DNA from: Acidimicrobiia bacterium
Lineage (GTDB): Bacteria; Actinomycetota; Acidimicrobiia; Spongiisociales; ZC4RG35
Assembly (NCBI GenBank): GCA_017577575.1
Contig: PKRG01000004.1
Coordinates: 1-64,000 of the forward strand
Length of the DNA stretch: 64,000 bases
Reading direction: 5' to 3'
A model generated the notes under the pieces. The model searched no databases, was not told where the DNA came from, and saw only the letters and a list, made by a program, of their open reading frames with translations. This document shows positions 16,243-24,944 of this stretch, one piece after another. The position numbers and the translations under genes were made by a program. Position 1 is the stretch's first letter; each line of letters starts with the position of its first letter.

Positions 16243-16968
16243 ATGGCCGGGGAGACGACAACGAGGACCCTCTCCGAAACCGTGGCCGCCGACCTCCGCC
16301 AGCGCATCGCCAGAGGGGAATGGACCAACGGCGATCGCCTCCCGAGCGAGCACGCCCTCTCGGAGCACTACGGGGTGTCTCGAGCCACCATCCGGACGGC
16401 TCTCCAGGACCTCGAGAGCCGGGGCATGACCGTCACCCGACGGGGGGTGGGCACGTTCGTCACCGGACAAGCCGAAGGCGTCCGCGCCGACCTCCGCCAG
16501 CTCGAGTCGCTGTCGGCCACCATCGGCGCCCACGGGCGCAAGGCCGGGGTCGTGTATCGGTCGATCGCGGTCCGGCCGGCCAACGAGCGGGAACGGCGAT
16601 CCCTGCAACTGGACGAAGACGAAGAGGTGTTGGCGACCGAACGGGCCCTCAGCGCCGACGGTGAGACCGTCGCCTTCTCCCACGACACGATCCCGCGGCG
16701 GCTGCTGGGGCCGGACTTCTCCCCCACCGACGTGACCGGATCGCTCTTCGAGCTCCTCGAACGACACGACGTCCGGGCCGTGTCGGCAGTCACCGAGATC
16801 CACGCCGTCCACGACCCGGCCATCGGATGGGGAGACGACCGGCCCGCCGATCCGACGTACCTGCTGCTGACCCAGCTCCACTTCGACCGCAGCGGCACAC
16901 CCGTGGCGCTGGCCGACACCTACTTCATCGAAGGCCGCTTCCAGTGGGGCCTGGTCCGGCACCGGTGA
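16243..16968 (+). CDS. GntR-family regulator with UTRA ligand domain (HutC type)
   Basis: 241 residues. Residues 8-75 are the GntR winged helix (VAADLRQRIARGEWTNGDRL then PSEHALSEHYGVSRATIRTA). Residues 90-235 are a UTRA ligand-binding domain (EEVLATERALSADGETVAFS, LFELLERHDVRAVSAVTEIH, GTPVALADTYFIEGRFQ). It probably represses the MTA/nucleoside genes and is released by a pathway metabolite such as a ribose-1-phosphate derivative; the ligand is inferred. The 11-bp palindrome TTGTCTGACAA, perfect before mtnA and in the ABC/deaminase divergent gap and with one mismatch before this gene, is the likely operator. It is followed after 64 bases by mtnA-mtnP in the same direction. Confidence 0.9.
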   Translation: MAGETTTRTLSETVAADLRQRIARGEWTNGDRLPSEHALSEHYGVSRATIRTALQDLESRGMTVTRRGVGTFVTGQAEGVRADLRQLESLSATIGAHGRKAGVVYRSIAVRPANERERRSLQLDEDEEVLATERALSADGETVAFSHDTIPRRLLGPDFSPTDVTGSLFELLERHDVRAVSAVTEIHAVHDPAIGWGDDRPADPTYLLLTQLHFDRSGTPVALADTYFIEGRFQWGLVRHR

Positions 16969-16970
16969 CC

Positions 16971-16981
16971 TTGGCTGACAG
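16971..16981. promoter_or_regulatory. degenerate copy of the operator upstream of mtnA
   Basis: TTGGCTGACAG keeps 9 of 11 positions of TTGTCTGACAA and lies 36 bases (start to start) before the perfect site at 17007. It could be an auxiliary site. On its own it would be weak evidence. Confidence 0.3.
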
Positions 16982-17006
16982 CGCACTCTTCCCTACCCTG
17001 GGATCG

Positions 17007-17017
17007 TTGTCTGACAA
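17007..17017. promoter_or_regulatory. perfect GntR-type operator palindrome before mtnA
   Basis: TTGTCTGACAA, a perfect inverted repeat around a central T, 15 bases before the mtnA ATG. It fits TNGTNNNACNA, the pattern I recall for the FadR branch of GntR regulators. Its position so close to the start, with no Shine-Dalgarno sequence between, suggests a leaderless or short-leader transcript with the operator over the -10 region. Confidence 0.7.
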
Positions 17018-17032
17018 GTACCGAGTAGATAG

Positions 17033-18031
17033 ATGTCGATTCCCACCATCGAATGGGCCGACGGCACCGTCCGCCTGATCGACCAGACCCTTCTCCCCCA
17101 CACCGAGCGGATCCTCGAGATCACCACGCCCGAGGAGCTCGTCGATGCCATCAAGCGGCTGGCGGTGCGTGGTGCCCCCGCCATCGGCGTGGCCGGCGCC
17201 TACGGGGTCGCCCTGGCGGCCCGCCGCTACGGGACGGGCACGCCGGATTTCGAGCGGGCCGTGGCGGAGCTCCGCGACGCCCGTCCCACCGCGGTCAACC
17301 TGGCGCGAATGGTGGACCGGGCCGCGGCCTGCGCCCCCGAAGGGCCGGATCGGATCCTCGAGGAGGCCCACCGGATCCGCCAGGAGGAGCTGGAAGCCTC
17401 GATGGCGATGGGCGAGAGAGGCGCCGACCTCGTCCTCGACCTGGTGGGTGATCGCCCGGTCCGGGCGATGACGATCTGCAACACCGGCGGGCTCGCCACC
17501 GTCGAGCGGGGCACGGCCCTCGCCGTCATCCAGACCCTGCACGAGCGGGGCAAGCTGGCAGAGGCGCTGCCTCTGGAAACCCGCCCGCTGCTGCAGGGTG
17601 GACGTCTCACCACCTGGGAGCTGCAGAAGATGGGGGCGCCGTTCCGCCTGCTGGTCGACTCCGCCGGGCCCTTCCTCCTCAGCCGGGGCCTGGCCGACGT
17701 GGTCCTCATCGGCGCCGACCGGGTGGCCGCCAACGGCGACACCGCCAACAAGATCGGCTCGTTCAGCCTGGCGCTGGGCGCGGCCCGGGCGGGGGTGCCG
17801 TTCATCGTCGTCGCCCCCGAGTCGACGATCGACCTCGACACGCCCAACGGGGAGGTCATCGAGATCGAAGACCGCGGGCCGGCCGAGGTCGTAGGGTTCA
17901 ACGGGACACCAACCGCCCCGCCGGGGACGCAGGCGATCAATCCCGCCTTCGACGTGACGCCAGTGGACCTGATCACCGCCCTCGTCACCGAAGAACGCGT
18001 CGTCCGCTTCGACCGAGGCGAGAAGCTTTGA
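17033..18031 (+). CDS. mtnA: S-methyl-5-thioribose-1-phosphate isomerase
   Basis: 332 residues, family length. MtnA turns 5-methylthioribose-1-phosphate (or 5-deoxyribose-1-phosphate) into the ribulose-1-phosphate. Conserved blocks are RGAPAIGVAGAYGVALAAR near residue 45, ICNTGGLATVERGTALAVIQ with the catalytic Cys at about 149, ETRPLLQGGRLTTWEL, and GADRVAANGDTANKIGSF with the catalytic Asp at about 229. The ATG at 17033 has no Shine-Dalgarno sequence. Its stop overlaps the TTG start of mtnP (TTGA), so the two are a coupled operon. Neighbouring genes make a DHAP-shunt role more likely than the full methionine salvage cycle, since mtnB, mtnC and mtnD are not in the window. Confidence 0.95.
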   Translation: MSIPTIEWADGTVRLIDQTLLPHTERILEITTPEELVDAIKRLAVRGAPAIGVAGAYGVALAARRYGTGTPDFERAVAELRDARPTAVNLARMVDRAAACAPEGPDRILEEAHRIRQEELEASMAMGERGADLVLDLVGDRPVRAMTICNTGGLATVERGTALAVIQTLHERGKLAEALPLETRPLLQGGRLTTWELQKMGAPFRLLVDSAGPFLLSRGLADVVLIGADRVAANGDTANKIGSFSLALGAARAGVPFIVVAPESTIDLDTPNGEVIEIEDRGPAEVVGFNGTPTAPPGTQAINPAFDVTPVDLITALVTEERVVRFDRGEKL

Positions 18032-18819
18032 GCGACGGGCCCCTGATCGGCGTCATCGGGGGATCCGGCCTCTACTCGCTCATCGACGACGCCACCACCC
18101 ACGACGTGACGACCGAGTACGGGACGCCGTCGAGCCCGGTGACGACCGGCACGATCGGCGGGCGCCGGGTGGCATTCATCACCCGCCACGGAGTAGACCA
18201 CTCCATTCCCCCGCACAGGATCGACCACCGCGCCAACGTCGCCGCCTTGAAGCACATCGGCTGCGACGCCGTCGTCACCTCCTCGGCGGTGGGGAGCCTC
18301 CGCGACGAGATCCGAACCGGCGACTTCGTGCTCTGTGACCAGTTCGTCGACCGCACCACCACCCCTCCGGTGACCTTCTTCGACGGCCCCGACGTGGTGC
18401 ACGTGTCGATGGTCGAGCCCTACTGCCCGGTCTTGCGCGGCGCGGCGACGAAGTCGCTCGGCGAGCTCGGCGAGAGGTTCCACCCCCGGGGCACGGCGGT
18501 CGTGTTCTCCGGCCCGCGGTTCTCCACCCGCGCCGAATCGGAGTGGTTCCAGGCGATGGGATGGGACGTCCTCTCGATGACCCAGCACCCGGAGGTCACT
18601 CTCATCCGCGAGGCCGAGATGTGCTGTGTGAACCTGTCGTTCGTGACCGACGCCGACGCCGGCACCTCCGACGGCTCCGAGCCTCCGGTGACCGCGGCGG
18701 CGGTGTGGCGGCGCCTGAAAGAGAACCAGCCGAGGATCAAGGCGGCGTTGGCGGCGATCGTCGCCTCGATCCCTGCCGAACGCGACTGCGATTGCCGGTC
18801 GGCCCTGTCCCGGACCTGA
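18028..18819 (+). CDS. mtnP: S-methyl-5'-thioadenosine phosphorylase
   Basis: 263 residues. MtnP cleaves MTA (or 5'-deoxyadenosine) with phosphate to adenine and the 5-substituted ribose-1-phosphate that MtnA uses. The family blocks GVIGGSGLY, TRHG..H..PPH, SSAVGSLRDEI, SGPRFSTRAESEWFQAMGWD and MTQHPEVTLIREAEMC are all present. The typical VTDADAG near residue 210 supports a 6-aminopurine or 6-oxopurine phosphorylase; MTA is chosen because of mtnA. Starts with TTG, overlapping the mtnA stop by 4 bases. Ends with a Cys pair (CDC) and a short tail. Convergent with the ABC importer genes, with only 3 bases between the stops. Confidence 0.92.
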   Translation: MSDGPLIGVIGGSGLYSLIDDATTHDVTTEYGTPSSPVTTGTIGGRRVAFITRHGVDHSIPPHRIDHRANVAALKHIGCDAVVTSSAVGSLRDEIRTGDFVLCDQFVDRTTTPPVTFFDGPDVVHVSMVEPYCPVLRGAATKSLGELGERFHPRGTAVVFSGPRFSTRAESEWFQAMGWDVLSMTQHPEVTLIREAEMCCVNLSFVTDADAGTSDGSEPPVTAAAVWRRLKENQPRIKAALAAIVASIPAERDCDCRSALSRT

Positions 18820-18822
18820 CGC

Positions 18823-19746
18823 TCAGACCGTCGAGGCGGTGAGGTCGAGGAGCCGGCGGAACCGCTTCCGGGCGATGACGAGCGCCACCAGGGTGACCAC
18901 GAACGGGAGGGCGTCGGTGATCTGCACGGGGTACCCCTGTCCCTGGAGGCGGAACCCGAACGCCTCCGTGAACCCGAACAGCAAGCAGGCGGCGAGCACC
19001 CCGAACGGGTGCGCCCGCCCGAGCATCACGGCCACCACCGCGATCCATCCCCGGCCGGAGCTGATCCCCTCCGTGAACACGCCGACGTTGCCGAGGGCGA
19101 GCTGGGCGCCGGCCAGGCCGGCGAGAACCCCGGAGGCGACGACGGCTGCGTAGCGGTAGACCGTCGACGACACGCCCAACGTCTCCGCGGCAAGGGGACG
19201 CTCGCCGACTCCGCGGAGCCGCAACCCCAACTGGGTGCGGAACAGGAACAGCCACGTGGCGGGGACCAGGAGGAGAGCGGCGTAGCCCAGGATCGAGAGG
19301 TTGAACAGGACCGGCCCTATGAACGGGAGGTCGGACAACCCGGGGATGGCGATCCGGAGGATGCGCACCCCTCCCTCGGGCTGGAAGGAGCCCCGCACCC
19401 CGAAGAGCTGGGGGAGGAGGAAACTCGTCAGGCCGACGGCGAGGATGTTGATCGCCACCCCCAGCACGATGGCGTTTCCTCCTCTGGACACCGCTCCGAA
19501 GGCGAGGACGAGCGACAGCAGGACCCCGGCGACCGCGGCCGCGGCCGCGGCGGCGAGGGCGCTTCCGGTGACATGGGCGGCGGCGACGGCGGCGAACGCG
19601 CCGGCCAGCATCATCCCCTCGAGCGAGATCTGGAACACACCCGCCCGCTCGCAGATCAGCCCGCCGATAGCGGCGAGCAGGACGGGGATCAGCGCCCTGA
19701 CGACCGACTCCCACAGCGACATGTCGACGAGTTGGGCGAGCATCAC
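18823..19746 (-). CDS. nucleoside ABC transporter permease (BMP-linked), second subunit
   Basis: 307 residues with eight or more hydrophobic helices, of the branched-chain/ribose-type inner-membrane permease family that pairs with BMP lipoproteins (YufQ/NupQ-like). Recognisable segments are GLICERAGVFQISLEGMMLA at about residues 30-50, VLGVAINILAVGLTSF, and GRGWIAVVAVMLGRAHPFGV. The start (GTG at 19746, or ATG at 19743) overlaps the stop of the other permease. Last gene of a four-gene leftward operon. I infer import of MTA, 5'-deoxyadenosine or ordinary nucleosides. Confidence 0.92.
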   Translation of the reverse strand: MMLAQLVDMSLWESVVRALIPVLLAAIGGLICERAGVFQISLEGMMLAGAFAAVAAAHVTGSALAAAAAAAVAGVLLSLVLAFGAVSRGGNAIVLGVAINILAVGLTSFLLPQLFGVRGSFQPEGGVRILRIAIPGLSDLPFIGPVLFNLSILGYAALLLVPATWLFLFRTQLGLRLRGVGERPLAAETLGVSSTVYRYAAVVASGVLAGLAGAQLALGNVGVFTEGISSGRGWIAVVAVMLGRAHPFGVLAACLLFGFTEAFGFRLQGQGYPVQITDALPFVVTLVALVIARKRFRRLLDLTASTV

Positions 19747-20849
19747 ACCTCCCCCACGTGGGCGGTCTCCATCTCGGGCTGGGGCGGCCCGACCTCTTCA
19801 CCGAGCTTGCGCCGCCGCCGCCACGTCAGGCCCAACCGGCTGACGACGGCGACGATGACGAGCGCCTGGATCATCTCGGCCAACTGCCAGGAGACCTTCG
19901 TGGCTCTCTCCATGGCGAAGCCGCCGATCTGCAGACCGGCGAAGAAGAACCCGGCGAGGAGGATGGCGACGGGCCGGTTGGCGGCGAGCAGCGAGACCAT
20001 CAGGCCCGTCCAGGCGAAGCCGGTCTGGGCGATCATGTCGGCGTCGATGTAGCGGTAGGTCTCGCCCAACACGAGATGGCTCCCGACCAGCCCGCCGATG
20101 GCGCCCGCCGAGGCCATCACCAGCAGCGTCTTTCGCTCCACGTCGACGCCCCCGTAGCGGGCGAACGGACCCGAGAACCCGAGCATGGCCGTCTCGTAGC
20201 CGAACACACTCCGCCGGTACACCACCGCGAGCAGGGCCACCAGGCCGAAGACGAAGAAGAGCGAGATCGAGATGCCGCCGCCGAGGAACGGGAAGTCCGG
20301 GATGCGGTTCGACTCGGGCACCGCCACCGTGGAGGCGAACGCCGCTCCCGGCTCGCCGAACGGGTACCTGACCAGGTAGCTGGTGGTGGCCCGGGCCACG
20401 TAGTTGAGGAGGAGGCTGGTGATGAGCAACGGCACCTGGAACTTCGTCTGGCCCAGCGCCGGCAGGAGCGCCCACAGGGCCCCGACGGCGGCACCGACGA
20501 GCAGGGCGGCCACGATCACCACCGGTCCGGGCCCGGGGAGGACGATGGCCGTCATCGTCCCGAACAGCGCTCCCATGAGCATCTGCCCCTCGCCGCCGAG
20601 GTTGAGCACGCCCGATCGGAAAGCGAGGGAGAAGGCGAGGGCCATTCCCACGATCGGGATCATGCGGCTCAACGTGTTGCGGAGGCCGCTGCCGGTGAAC
20701 CCGCCGGTGAGCATCTCGCCGAAAGCGGCGAGCGGGTCACCTCCGGTGAGGGCGATGACGACGGCACCCAAGCCGAACGCGACGACCAGGGCGACCGTCA
20801 CCGGGTGACCCACCAGGTCGAGGGGCCGAAGGCCTCGCCGCTCAGGCAC
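19743..20849 (-). CDS. nucleoside ABC transporter permease (BMP-linked), first subunit
   Basis: 368 residues, about nine hydrophobic helices, YufP/NupP-like. Segments such as TLSRMIPIVGMALAFSLAFR, SGVLNLGGEGQMLMGALFGT, TSLLLNYVARATTSYLVRYP and GETYRYIDADMIAQTGFAWT follow the family pattern. GTG start at 20849 overlaps the ATPase stop by 8 bases and its own stop overlaps the next permease, so the subunits are translated together. Forms the membrane channel with the 18.8-kb permease. Confidence 0.92.
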   Translation of the reverse strand: MPERRGLRPLDLVGHPVTVALVVAFGLGAVVIALTGGDPLAAFGEMLTGGFTGSGLRNTLSRMIPIVGMALAFSLAFRSGVLNLGGEGQMLMGALFGTMTAIVLPGPGPVVIVAALLVGAAVGALWALLPALGQTKFQVPLLITSLLLNYVARATTSYLVRYPFGEPGAAFASTVAVPESNRIPDFPFLGGGISISLFFVFGLVALLAVVYRRSVFGYETAMLGFSGPFARYGGVDVERKTLLVMASAGAIGGLVGSHLVLGETYRYIDADMIAQTGFAWTGLMVSLLAANRPVAILLAGFFFAGLQIGGFAMERATKVSWQLAEMIQALVIVAVVSRLGLTWRRRRKLGEEVGPPQPEMETAHVGEV

Positions 20850-22359
20850 CGGCCACCTTCCCTCCGGTCATGTGGAGGCCGATCTCGGCCTCGTCGACGC
20901 GGTCCGGGTCGAGCTCGGCGACGATCCGCCCCTCGAACATGACGAGGATCCGGGTAGCGAGGGACTGGATCTCGCTCAGCTCAGCCGACACGAGCAGGAT
21001 CGCCGCCCCCCGATCGCGGGCGGCGACCAGCCGGGTGTGGATGAACTCGATCGCCCCGATGTCGACGCCACGAGTGGGTTGCTCGGCGATGATCAGCGGG
21101 GCGTCGTGGGCCATCTCCCGGGCGAGCGCCACCTTTTGCAGGTTCCCGCCCGACAGCGTGCCCGCCGCCACGTCGACCCCGCTCACCTTGATGGCGAACT
21201 CGTCCTTGAGCCGGCCGGCGTGGTCGGCGACGGCGCGGCGACGCAGCCACGCCCCCCGCCGCATCCGGTCGGTGCGCTGATAACCCATGAGCAGGTTCTC
21301 GGACACCGAGGCAGCCGCGGCGGTGCCCACCCGGTGGCGGTCCTCGGGGATGTAGGACATCCCGGCACGGCGGCGGCCCGCCACGTCGAGGTGGGTGATG
21401 TCGACGCCCGCCAGGGTCACCGTCCCGGACTCGATCTCCCGCAAACCGGCGATGGCTTCGATCAGCTCGGTCTGGCCGTTGCCGGCGACGGCGGCGATCC
21501 CCACGACCTCGCCGGCCCGGACGTCGAAGGAGACGTCGGACACAACGGGCAGTGAGTGCGCGCCGCGGACCGTCAGCGACCGGACCGACAGAACCACATC
21601 TCCGAGAGCGGTCGGGGCGCCGGCCCTCACCGGCTCCACGTCGCGGCCGGTCATGTGCCGGGAGATCTCCTCTGGCGTGGTGGTGGCCGGATCGAGCTCT
21701 GCCACCGCCTTTCCGTTGCGGAGGACGGTGATGCGGTCCGCCACCGACATGACCTCCGCCAGCTTGTGGGTGATGAACAGGATCGTGCGCCCGGAGTCAC
21801 GCAGCCGCCGCATCACGTCGAAGAGACGATCTCTCTCCTGGGGGGTGAGGACGGCGGTGGGCTCGTCGAGGATGAGGATGGACGCGTGGCGGTAGAGCGC
21901 CTTGAGGATCTCTACCCGCTGCAGGACGCCCACGGGCAGGTCTTCGACCACCGCGGTGGGGTCGACGGCCAGACCGTAGGCGTCGGCCAGTTCCTGGACC
22001 CGGGCTACGGCCCGCTTGCGGTCTATCCATCCGAGCTTGGCCGGCTCCTCCCGGAAGATGACGTTCTCGGCGACGGTGAGGCTGGGGAAGAGCTTGAACG
22101 CCTGGTGGACCATGCCCAGCCCGCGGCGGATGGCATCGAGCGGCGAGTGGAACCGGACGGGCTCGCCCCGGACCAGGATCTCGCCTTCGTCGGGTGGGAT
22201 GAGGCCGTAGAGGATCGACATGAGCGTCGTCTTGCCGGCCCCGTTCTCCCCGACGATGCAGTGGATCTCGCCCCGTCGGGCCGTGAGGTCGATGCCGTCA
22301 CAGGCCAGGACTCCGGGGAACCGCTTGGTGATTCCCCGGAGTTCCAGCTCGGTGGTCAC
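20842..22359 (-). CDS. nucleoside ABC transporter ATP-binding protein (two ABC domains)
   Basis: 505 residues, the double-ABC type (YufO/RbsA-like). Domain 1 has Walker A GENGAGKTTL, signature LPVGVLQRVEILKAL and Walker B ILILDEPTAVL. Domain 2 has the usual imperfect Walker A (AVAGNGQTELIEAI), signature LSGGNLQKVALAREM and AEQPTRGVDIGA. It powers import by the two downstream permeases. GTG start at 22359, 18 bases after the binding-protein gene. The P loop of domain 2 lacks the Lys, as is common in this family, so probably only one site drives full hydrolysis. Confidence 0.95.
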   Translation of the reverse strand: MTTELELRGITKRFPGVLACDGIDLTARRGEIHCIVGENGAGKTTLMSILYGLIPPDEGEILVRGEPVRFHSPLDAIRRGLGMVHQAFKLFPSLTVAENVIFREEPAKLGWIDRKRAVARVQELADAYGLAVDPTAVVEDLPVGVLQRVEILKALYRHASILILDEPTAVLTPQERDRLFDVMRRLRDSGRTILFITHKLAEVMSVADRITVLRNGKAVAELDPATTTPEEISRHMTGRDVEPVRAGAPTALGDVVLSVRSLTVRGAHSLPVVSDVSFDVRAGEVVGIAAVAGNGQTELIEAIAGLREIESGTVTLAGVDITHLDVAGRRRAGMSYIPEDRHRVGTAAAASVSENLLMGYQRTDRMRRGAWLRRRAVADHAGRLKDEFAIKVSGVDVAAGTLSGGNLQKVALAREMAHDAPLIIAEQPTRGVDIGAIEFIHTRLVAARDRGAAILLVSAELSEIQSLATRILVMFEGRIVAELDPDRVDEAEIGLHMTGGKVAGA

Positions 22360-22377
22360 CTGTATCAGACGTCTGGA

Positions 22378-23520
22378 TCAGCCGGCGGCCGCCAGCGGAT
22401 CGGGAACCTCGATCTCCCCCGAGATGATCCCTTCAGCCGCCTCCCGGACCTGTTCGACGATGTCGGGATGCTGGGCGACGAGGCACTGCGAGTCGGCCAG
22501 CCGCTCGTCGTCGAGGGCCATGACGCCCACGCCGCCCTCGGCGAGACCGACCGAGGTGAACGGTGTCGCCTCGCCGGACATCACCAGGTCGATGGCCGTC
22601 TGCACCGCGTTGTCGACCAGCTTCAGGTTGTTGTCGACGATGTACTCGGGCGCCACCGGGCAGTTGTTGACGTCGGTGCCGTAGGTCATGAACCCCTGCT
22701 CCTGGGCGGCTTCGAAGACACCCATGTCGGAGGCGGCACCCACCGAGAAGATCTGGTCCAGGCCCTGCGCGGCGAGGGACAGCGCCTGCTCTTTTGCCCG
22801 GGCCGGGTCGGCGAAGGGGTTGTCACCGCCGATGAACACCTGCGTGTCCGGCTCGAGGTCGGGGTTCACGGACTGGGCGCCGAGGTAGAAGCTGTCCGAC
22901 CAGCGGTGGAAGAACGGGATGTCGAGGGCCACCACCGAGCCGATCTTGTTCGTCTCGGTGAGGTTGCCGGCCATGATGCCGAGCAGATAGGCCCCTTCGT
23001 GCTCTCGGAACCCGACGCAGTAGAGGTTCTCGGGCTGGCCCTCCGGCGGGCAGTCGTCGATGAGGATGAACTTCTGGTCGGGGTTGGCCGAGGCGAACTC
23101 GACGGCCATGTCCGTCAGCTGGAAGGTGGTCAGGACGATGATGTCGGGGGCCGCCTCCACCGCCGCCTCGATGTTGGCCCGGCTGCTGGAGGGGTCGGTG
23201 GATTCGAAGGTCTCGGCGGTGCCGCCCAGGCGCTCGGCCGCGGCCTGGGTGCCGGTCTCGCCCATCTGGAGGAACTCGTTCTCGCCGATGGGGTTCGGGG
23301 TGATGTAGATGAAGTGCGGGCCCTCGCCGCCTTCGGCTTCGGCGCCTTCGTCTTCACCCTCGGCCGGCGCCGCCGTCGTCTCGGTGGAGGTGTCTTCCTC
23401 GGTGCCGGAAGGCGCCGCCGTCGTCTCGGGCGCGCTCGTCTCCTCCGAGCTGCCGCCGCCACACGCCGCCAGCAGCAGGGTCAGCGCTGCCAGCAACGCC
23501 CACCATCTCTTGCCTCTCAT
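22378..23520 (-). CDS. BMP-family nucleoside-binding lipoprotein
   Basis: 380 residues from ATG 23520, which has GGAGG 6 bases upstream; an in-frame start 42 bases earlier has no such site. A basic N-terminus and hydrophobic segment end in the lipobox LLAAC (Cys about residue 20), followed by a Ser/Thr/Glu-rich linker. The binding domain has the BMP pattern: FIYITPNPIGENEFLQMGET, DPDIIVLTT-like APDIIVLTTFQLTDMAVEFA, REHEGAYLLGIMAGNLT, GLDQIFSVGAASDMGVFEAA and YGTDVN. PnrA/Med-like members bind purine nucleosides. With mtnP, the deaminase and two phosphorylases nearby, MTA or 5'-deoxyadenosine is a good candidate ligand. The operator at 23581 lies between it and the divergent deaminase gene. 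Confidence 0.93.
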   Translation of the reverse strand: MRGKRWWALLAALTLLLAACGGGSSEETSAPETTAAPSGTEEDTSTETTAAPAEGEDEGAEAEGGEGPHFIYITPNPIGENEFLQMGETGTQAAAERLGGTAETFESTDPSSSRANIEAAVEAAPDIIVLTTFQLTDMAVEFASANPDQKFILIDDCPPEGQPENLYCVGFREHEGAYLLGIMAGNLTETNKIGSVVALDIPFFHRWSDSFYLGAQSVNPDLEPDTQVFIGGDNPFADPARAKEQALSLAAQGLDQIFSVGAASDMGVFEAAQEQGFMTYGTDVNNCPVAPEYIVDNNLKLVDNAVQTAIDLVMSGEATPFTSVGLAEGGVGVMALDDERLADSQCLVAQHPDIVEQVREAAEGIISGEIEVPDPLAAAG

Positions 23521-23580
23521 CTGTCGCCTCCGTCGTTTCGTGAGTCGCGGCGTGGAGCGCAACTCGCCGGACCATCCGAG

Positions 23581-23591
23581 TTGTCTGACAA
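23581..23591. promoter_or_regulatory. perfect GntR-type operator in the importer/deaminase divergent gap
   Basis: TTGTCTGACAA, identical to the site before mtnA. It lies 61 bases before the leftward binding-protein start and 7 to 55 bases before the rightward deaminase start, so one bound repressor could control both directions. A third related copy lies at the regulator gene. Confidence 0.7.
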
Positions 23592-23597
23592 CTGGGC

Positions 23598-24944
23598 GTG
23601 GAGAGTAGCATCCCGCACCATGGCTCTTGCAACGGAGGCCCGGCCCTGATCCGCTACACGGTCGACCATTTGATCACCATGGCCGGCGACCCGGAGGTGC
23701 TGTCCCCCGGAGTCGTCGACGTCGACGGAGGGCGGGTCGTGTGGGCGGGAGCCGAGCCCGACGCCCCCCGCCACGAGGGCCCCGTCGAGCGGCTGGCCGG
23801 GCTCCTCATGCCTGGTTTCGTCAACACCCACGCCCACAGCCCGATGGTCCTCCTGCGGGGCGCAGGCGAGGGCCTTCCCGTCGACCGCTGGCTCACCGAG
23901 GTCATGTGGCCCCGGGAGGGCCGCCTGAGCGCCGAGGACGTGTGGTGGGGCATGACGCTGGGGGCGGCCGAGCTGCTCGGAAACGGCATCACGACCTCCC
24001 ACGAGCACTACTTTTTCGCCGATGCCGCCGCCGAGGCGGCGGCCGCCGCCGGGCTGCGGGCAGTGGTCACGGCGCCGGTGCTGGTCGGAGCCGATCTCGC
24101 TCGCTTCGGCACCTGGGAGGAGCAGCTCGAAGGCATCGAGGACCTCGTCGACCGATATGCCGGCCACGACCTGATCTCCGTCGGGCTCGGGCCGCACGCC
24201 GCCTACTCCCTTCCCGAAGAGGCCCTGCGGGCGGTGGTGGAACTGGGACGGCGGCGCGGCCTCCACATCCAGATCCACGTCGCCGAAGGCCGCCACGAAG
24301 GCGACGTAATCGCCGAGAAGTACGGCATGACGGTCCCCGCCTACCTGGAGTGGCTGGGGATGCTCGACTGCCGGGTGGTCGCCGCCCACTGCGTGTGGTT
24401 GACCGAAGAGGACATCGCGTTGTTCGCCCGCCACGAAGTCGGCGTCGCCCACTGCCCCATGTCCAACGGCAAGCACGCCTCGGGCATCGCCCCGGTCACC
24501 GACATGCGGGCGGCGGGCATCCCCGTGGGGATAGCCACCGACGGCCCGTCGTCCCACGACCGTCTGGACCTGTTCGAGGAGATGCGGGCGGCACTGCGGT
24601 ATGCCCGGCTCCGCAGCGGGGATGCGGGGGCGATGACGCCCGCCGACGTCCTCACCATGACCACCCGGGAGGCGGCCGACGTCCTGGGACGCCCCGACCT
24701 GGGCCGCCTCGCTCCCGGCGCCCGCGCCGACATGATGCTGATCGACACGGCCCCGCTGGGCCCGGTGATCGAGCCGTCGGACCTCATCACCCACGTCGTC
24801 TACTCCGGCACGCCCGCCCTGGTCCGCTCCGTGTGGGTGGAGGGCCGCCAGGTCGTCGCCGACGGCCGCCCCACGACCGTCGACGTCGACGCCGCCCGCC
24901 GCGAGGTGGCGACCCGGGCGGCGCGACTGGCGGCCGAGACATGA
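23598..24944 (+). CDS. mtaD: amidohydrolase, MTA/S-adenosylhomocysteine deaminase family
   Basis: Up to 448 residues. A zinc amidohydrolase that would deaminate MTA, SAH or another adenosine to the inosine form. Metal ligands are seen in VNTHAHSPMVLL (HxH), QIHVAEGRHEGD, AAHCVWL and ATDGPSSHDRLD; the family segments GNGITTSHEHYFF, GPHAAYSLPEEAL and GVAHCPMSNGKHASG agree. The start is unsettled: GTG 23598 has no ribosome site and sits 7 bases from the operator, while CTG 23646 (reading LIRYTVDHLITMAGD) has GGAGG at 23634-23638 with ideal spacing and fits where relatives begin. Its stop overlaps the next gene (ATGA). The gene symbol is by family and the exact substrate is inferred. Confidence 0.88.
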   Translation: MESSIPHHGSCNGGPALIRYTVDHLITMAGDPEVLSPGVVDVDGGRVVWAGAEPDAPRHEGPVERLAGLLMPGFVNTHAHSPMVLLRGAGEGLPVDRWLTEVMWPREGRLSAEDVWWGMTLGAAELLGNGITTSHEHYFFADAAAEAAAAAGLRAVVTAPVLVGADLARFGTWEEQLEGIEDLVDRYAGHDLISVGLGPHAAYSLPEEALRAVVELGRRRGLHIQIHVAEGRHEGDVIAEKYGMTVPAYLEWLGMLDCRVVAAHCVWLTEEDIALFARHEVGVAHCPMSNGKHASGIAPVTDMRAAGIPVGIATDGPSSHDRLDLFEEMRAALRYARLRSGDAGAMTPADVLTMTTREAADVLGRPDLGRLAPGARADMMLIDTAPLGPVIEPSDLITHVVYSGTPALVRSVWVEGRQVVADGRPTTVDVDAARREVATRAARLAAET

